DNA from: Leucocoprinus leucothites
Taxonomy: Eukaryota > Basidiomycota > Agaricomycetes > Agaricales > Agaricaceae
DNA length: 64,000 nt
Direction of reading: 5' to 3'
Assembly (NCBI GenBank): GCA_013368445.1
Contig: JAACJO010000017.1
Coordinates: forward strand, 558,001-622,000
Shown: piece after piece, positions 59,837 to 64,000 of the stretch
Numbering within the stretch: position 1 is the first letter of the stretch
How the letters are laid out: each line of letters starts with the position of its first letter
Made by a program: the position numbers and the translations under genes
The notes under the pieces: generated by a model
What the model saw: the letters and a program-made list of their open reading frames with translations, nothing else
Told to the model about the DNA's origin: nothing
The model's database searches: none

Positions 59837-61914
59837 ATGAACAAGCTGGATGTGTGGGTCAGCCTACTCATGGTAGTGCTGTACTGCTTGTTGAAGAGAT
59901 GGAAACGACAACCTCTCGCTCCAGGCCCACCTGGGTACCCCATCATTGGTAATCTCTTTGACATGCCCACAAAGTCCAGTTATTTAACATTCACTGAGTG
60001 GGCAAAGAAGTACGGTAAGTCCTCGAGTCACTAAGTCACCAAGTTCTGTTCGTGAAAAGCTACTTGACACAGATAGCGAGATACTGAACATCAATGTCTG
60101 TGGGACGAATATCGTCATCCTCAACTCCCTACGCCTCATTACGGAGCTCTTTGATAAAAGATCCGCAATATATTCAAGCAGGTACGCCCTTTTCGTATAA
60201 TACAGTGTTCATCAGCCTGATACCAGGGATATGGCATGCAGGCCACAATTTACCATGATATCTGATTTAATGGGATGGGGTTTCCTCTTCTCATCTATGC
60301 CTTACGACGACCACTGGCGCCGTCGTCGCCGCCTCTTCCAACGCTTTTTCCCAGCCTCCCGAGCGAGCGAGTTACAACCTCAACAACGTACACATGTTCG
60401 TCGCCTCCTGCCTCGGCTCATGGACCCCAAACAGAATTTTGCCCAATCTCTCAGACAGTAGGTCACCTCTCCATCAATGACCAGAGATTCTCTATATGAC
60501 TTTTCCTTCTGTTGTCGTGTGTCTATTTTGTCATTAGCTTCACAGGTGGCGTCGCAATAACACTTGCGTACGGCATTGATGTCAAGCCTGCGAATGATCC
60601 ATTCATCGATGTCTCTGAACGCGCTATCTCGTTGCTTAATCAAGCCTCGGCTCCTGGCAAATATCTCGTCGACATCATTCCTTTGCTCAAGTATGTGCCG
60701 GACTGGTTTCCTGGTGCACAGTTCAAGAGGGATGCAAAGGAATGGCGGAAGGTTACAATGCGGTTTAGAGAGGCGCCATTCCGAGCGACCAAGCGGGACA
60801 TGGTGCGATAGCTTATTATGCTTGTGTCGGATGGCGCTGCGGTTCTCATTCATACGTTCAGGATATGGGCGTAGCATCCCCGAGTTACACGGCGACTTGT
60901 CTCGAAAATATCAACGCTAATACTATGCAAGAACGCCTCGCGCGAGAAGAGGAAGTCAAGGATACTGCAGCAATCTTCTTTGGTGGTAATGCCGTACATC
61001 ATTCTTGTACTCCTTGCCACAGCTCACATAAGCTTCGTAGGTGGAACGGATACCACGATGTCGGTACTCCTCACCTTCATGCTCGCAATGACACGATATC
61101 CCTCGGCGCAATTGAAAGCTCAAGAGGAATTAGACAAGGTAGTCGGGCCGGATCGTTTACCTGATTTTAGAGATTCTCCAAACTTGCCGTATCTAAATGC
61201 ATTACTGAGAGAAGTTATGCGATGGCACCCAACTGCGCCTAGCGGTTCGTGACTTTGCTTACCCATTCATCACTTAGATCACTAACCTCTCCCTACCAAT
61301 GATACAGCTGTCCCACACAGCACCACAGAAGATGATATCTGTGATGGCTATTTCATACCTAAAGGATCTATAGTGATCCCGAACAACTGGTTTGTCTTCT
61401 ACCCTTCCTACTCCATCCTCCACTTACTAATCCAACCAAAAGGGCCGTGCTTCAAGATGCCAACACTTATCCTAACCCAACGTACTTCGATCCCCAGCGG
61501 TTCCTTACATCTTCTGGCAAACTCGATCCGGACGTCATAAATCCTGCCGACGTGATTTTTGGATTTGGTCGCCGGTATGCTCGTTCTTTGATCTCGAACC
61601 ACCTTATAGTCTCATCAGAACACTGCGTAGAGCGTGCCCAGGCGCACATATGGCCCGATCAACCATGTTCATCACAGCAGCATGTATTTTGCATACTATG
61701 TCGATATCCTGGCCTTCATCGGAGAGGACTCGACCTAGTGACGTTAAATTCTCCGATAGTCTATTCCCGTAAGTTCCCGTTATCACATTTAATCTGTCAA
61801 CCTGAAATGATTGGACGGGTTTGATAGAACCCTGAACCATTCCCCTGTTTAATCAAACCAAGGTCTCAGAAGGCGGAGCAACTCATTAAAGATGAAGCTC
61901 TCGGCGTTTACTAG
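59837..61914 (+). CDS. Cytochrome P450, copy 2, with possible C-terminal frame defect
   Basis: Paralog of the 53.1 kb P450, with the same exon plan. N-terminal anchor LDVWVSLLMVVLYCLL, hinge PLAPGPPGYPIIGNLF, helix C region SDLMGWGFLFSSMPYDDHWR, helix I FGGGTDTT, ExxR in LLREVMR, NPTYFDPQRF, and heme loop FGFGRRACPGAH with the Cys ligand. The codons for the heme loop are split by intron 61577-61633. The last part is doubtful. The exon ending at 61768 leaves phase 2, but the segment matching the P450 C-terminus (NPEPFPCLIKPRSQKAEQL, from 61828, stop at 61912-61914) needs phase 0. Spliced at the only good sites, the protein would instead stop at once after SPV. All catalytic parts precede this point, so activity is possible. 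Function unknown. Confidence 0.85.
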
Positions 61915-62110
61915 TCAACCCCTGTGCATGTCGCTGTTCTCGAAATTGGTTCTCCCTCAGTGGACAACAGATGTAATCTACGACATTGATTGATTTGAAG
62001 TACTCCTGAAGACTCATGGACGATAGTACGATTATCGATAATACAAATAGAAACTCATTTTATCATTCTATATCACGGAAAGGCTTTTCTTGCGAGAGTA
62101 TGGACAATCA

Positions 62111-64000
<1,890 letters not shown>

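Overview
The window looks like nuclear DNA of an Agaricomycete (mushroom-forming basidiomycete). Genes are broken by many 45-80 nt introns with GT(A/G)NGT donors, CTAAY-like branch sites and YAG acceptors. Gene content also fits: a NACHT/STAND pseudogene, a DUF6533 membrane protein, F-box proteins with an LPTEVL-type start, PLAC8, multi-intron P450s and a single-copy reverse-transcriptase-like gene. Most coding genes had to be read exon by exon, because single open frames cover only parts of them. No organism is named because nothing in the sequence fixes the species.

Layout. 0-2.7 kb: remains of a NACHT protein gene with a nonsense codon, then a small five-exon secreted lectin-like gene. 3.4-7.5 kb: a disordered, probably nuclear protein and an F-box protein, both minus strand. 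8-11 kb: a reverse-transcriptase-like gene with all core RT motifs and an HDD active site. 11.3-18.6 kb: housekeeping block with prephenate dehydrogenase (TYR1), eIF3g (divergent from TYR1), a PLAC8 Cys-rich protein and a mitochondrial helical protein. 20.8-25.7 kb: ammonium transporter and DUF6533 seven-helix protein.

25.8-45.6 kb is the most distinctive part. It holds an array of short-chain dehydrogenase/reductase (SDR) paralogs: two intact and one decayed copy on the minus strand, then four intact and one decayed copy on the plus strand. The two arms are separated by a WrbA-like flavodoxin gene and about 3.4 kb without recognisable genes. The copies share exon phases, a 21 nt exon and, in most, an 8 nt microexon.

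45.8-49.6 kb: a small Cys-rich (probably zinc-binding) protein, a possible micro-protein and a second F-box protein with an acidic tail. 53-62 kb: two related P450 genes on either side of an isochorismatase-like hydrolase, with an LTR-like repeat fragment between. 62.1-64 kb: the 3' part of glucose-6-phosphate isomerase, cut by the window end.

How they may work together. TYR1, eIF3g, AMT and GPI are ordinary core metabolism and translation. The SDR array, the two P450s, the flavodoxin-type quinone reductase and the isochorismatase-fold hydrolase are all redox or xenobiotic-type enzymes within 36 kb. They could serve a catabolic or secondary-metabolic route, but no PKS, NRPS, terpene synthase, transporter or pathway regulator is visible, so this is only an inference from proximity.
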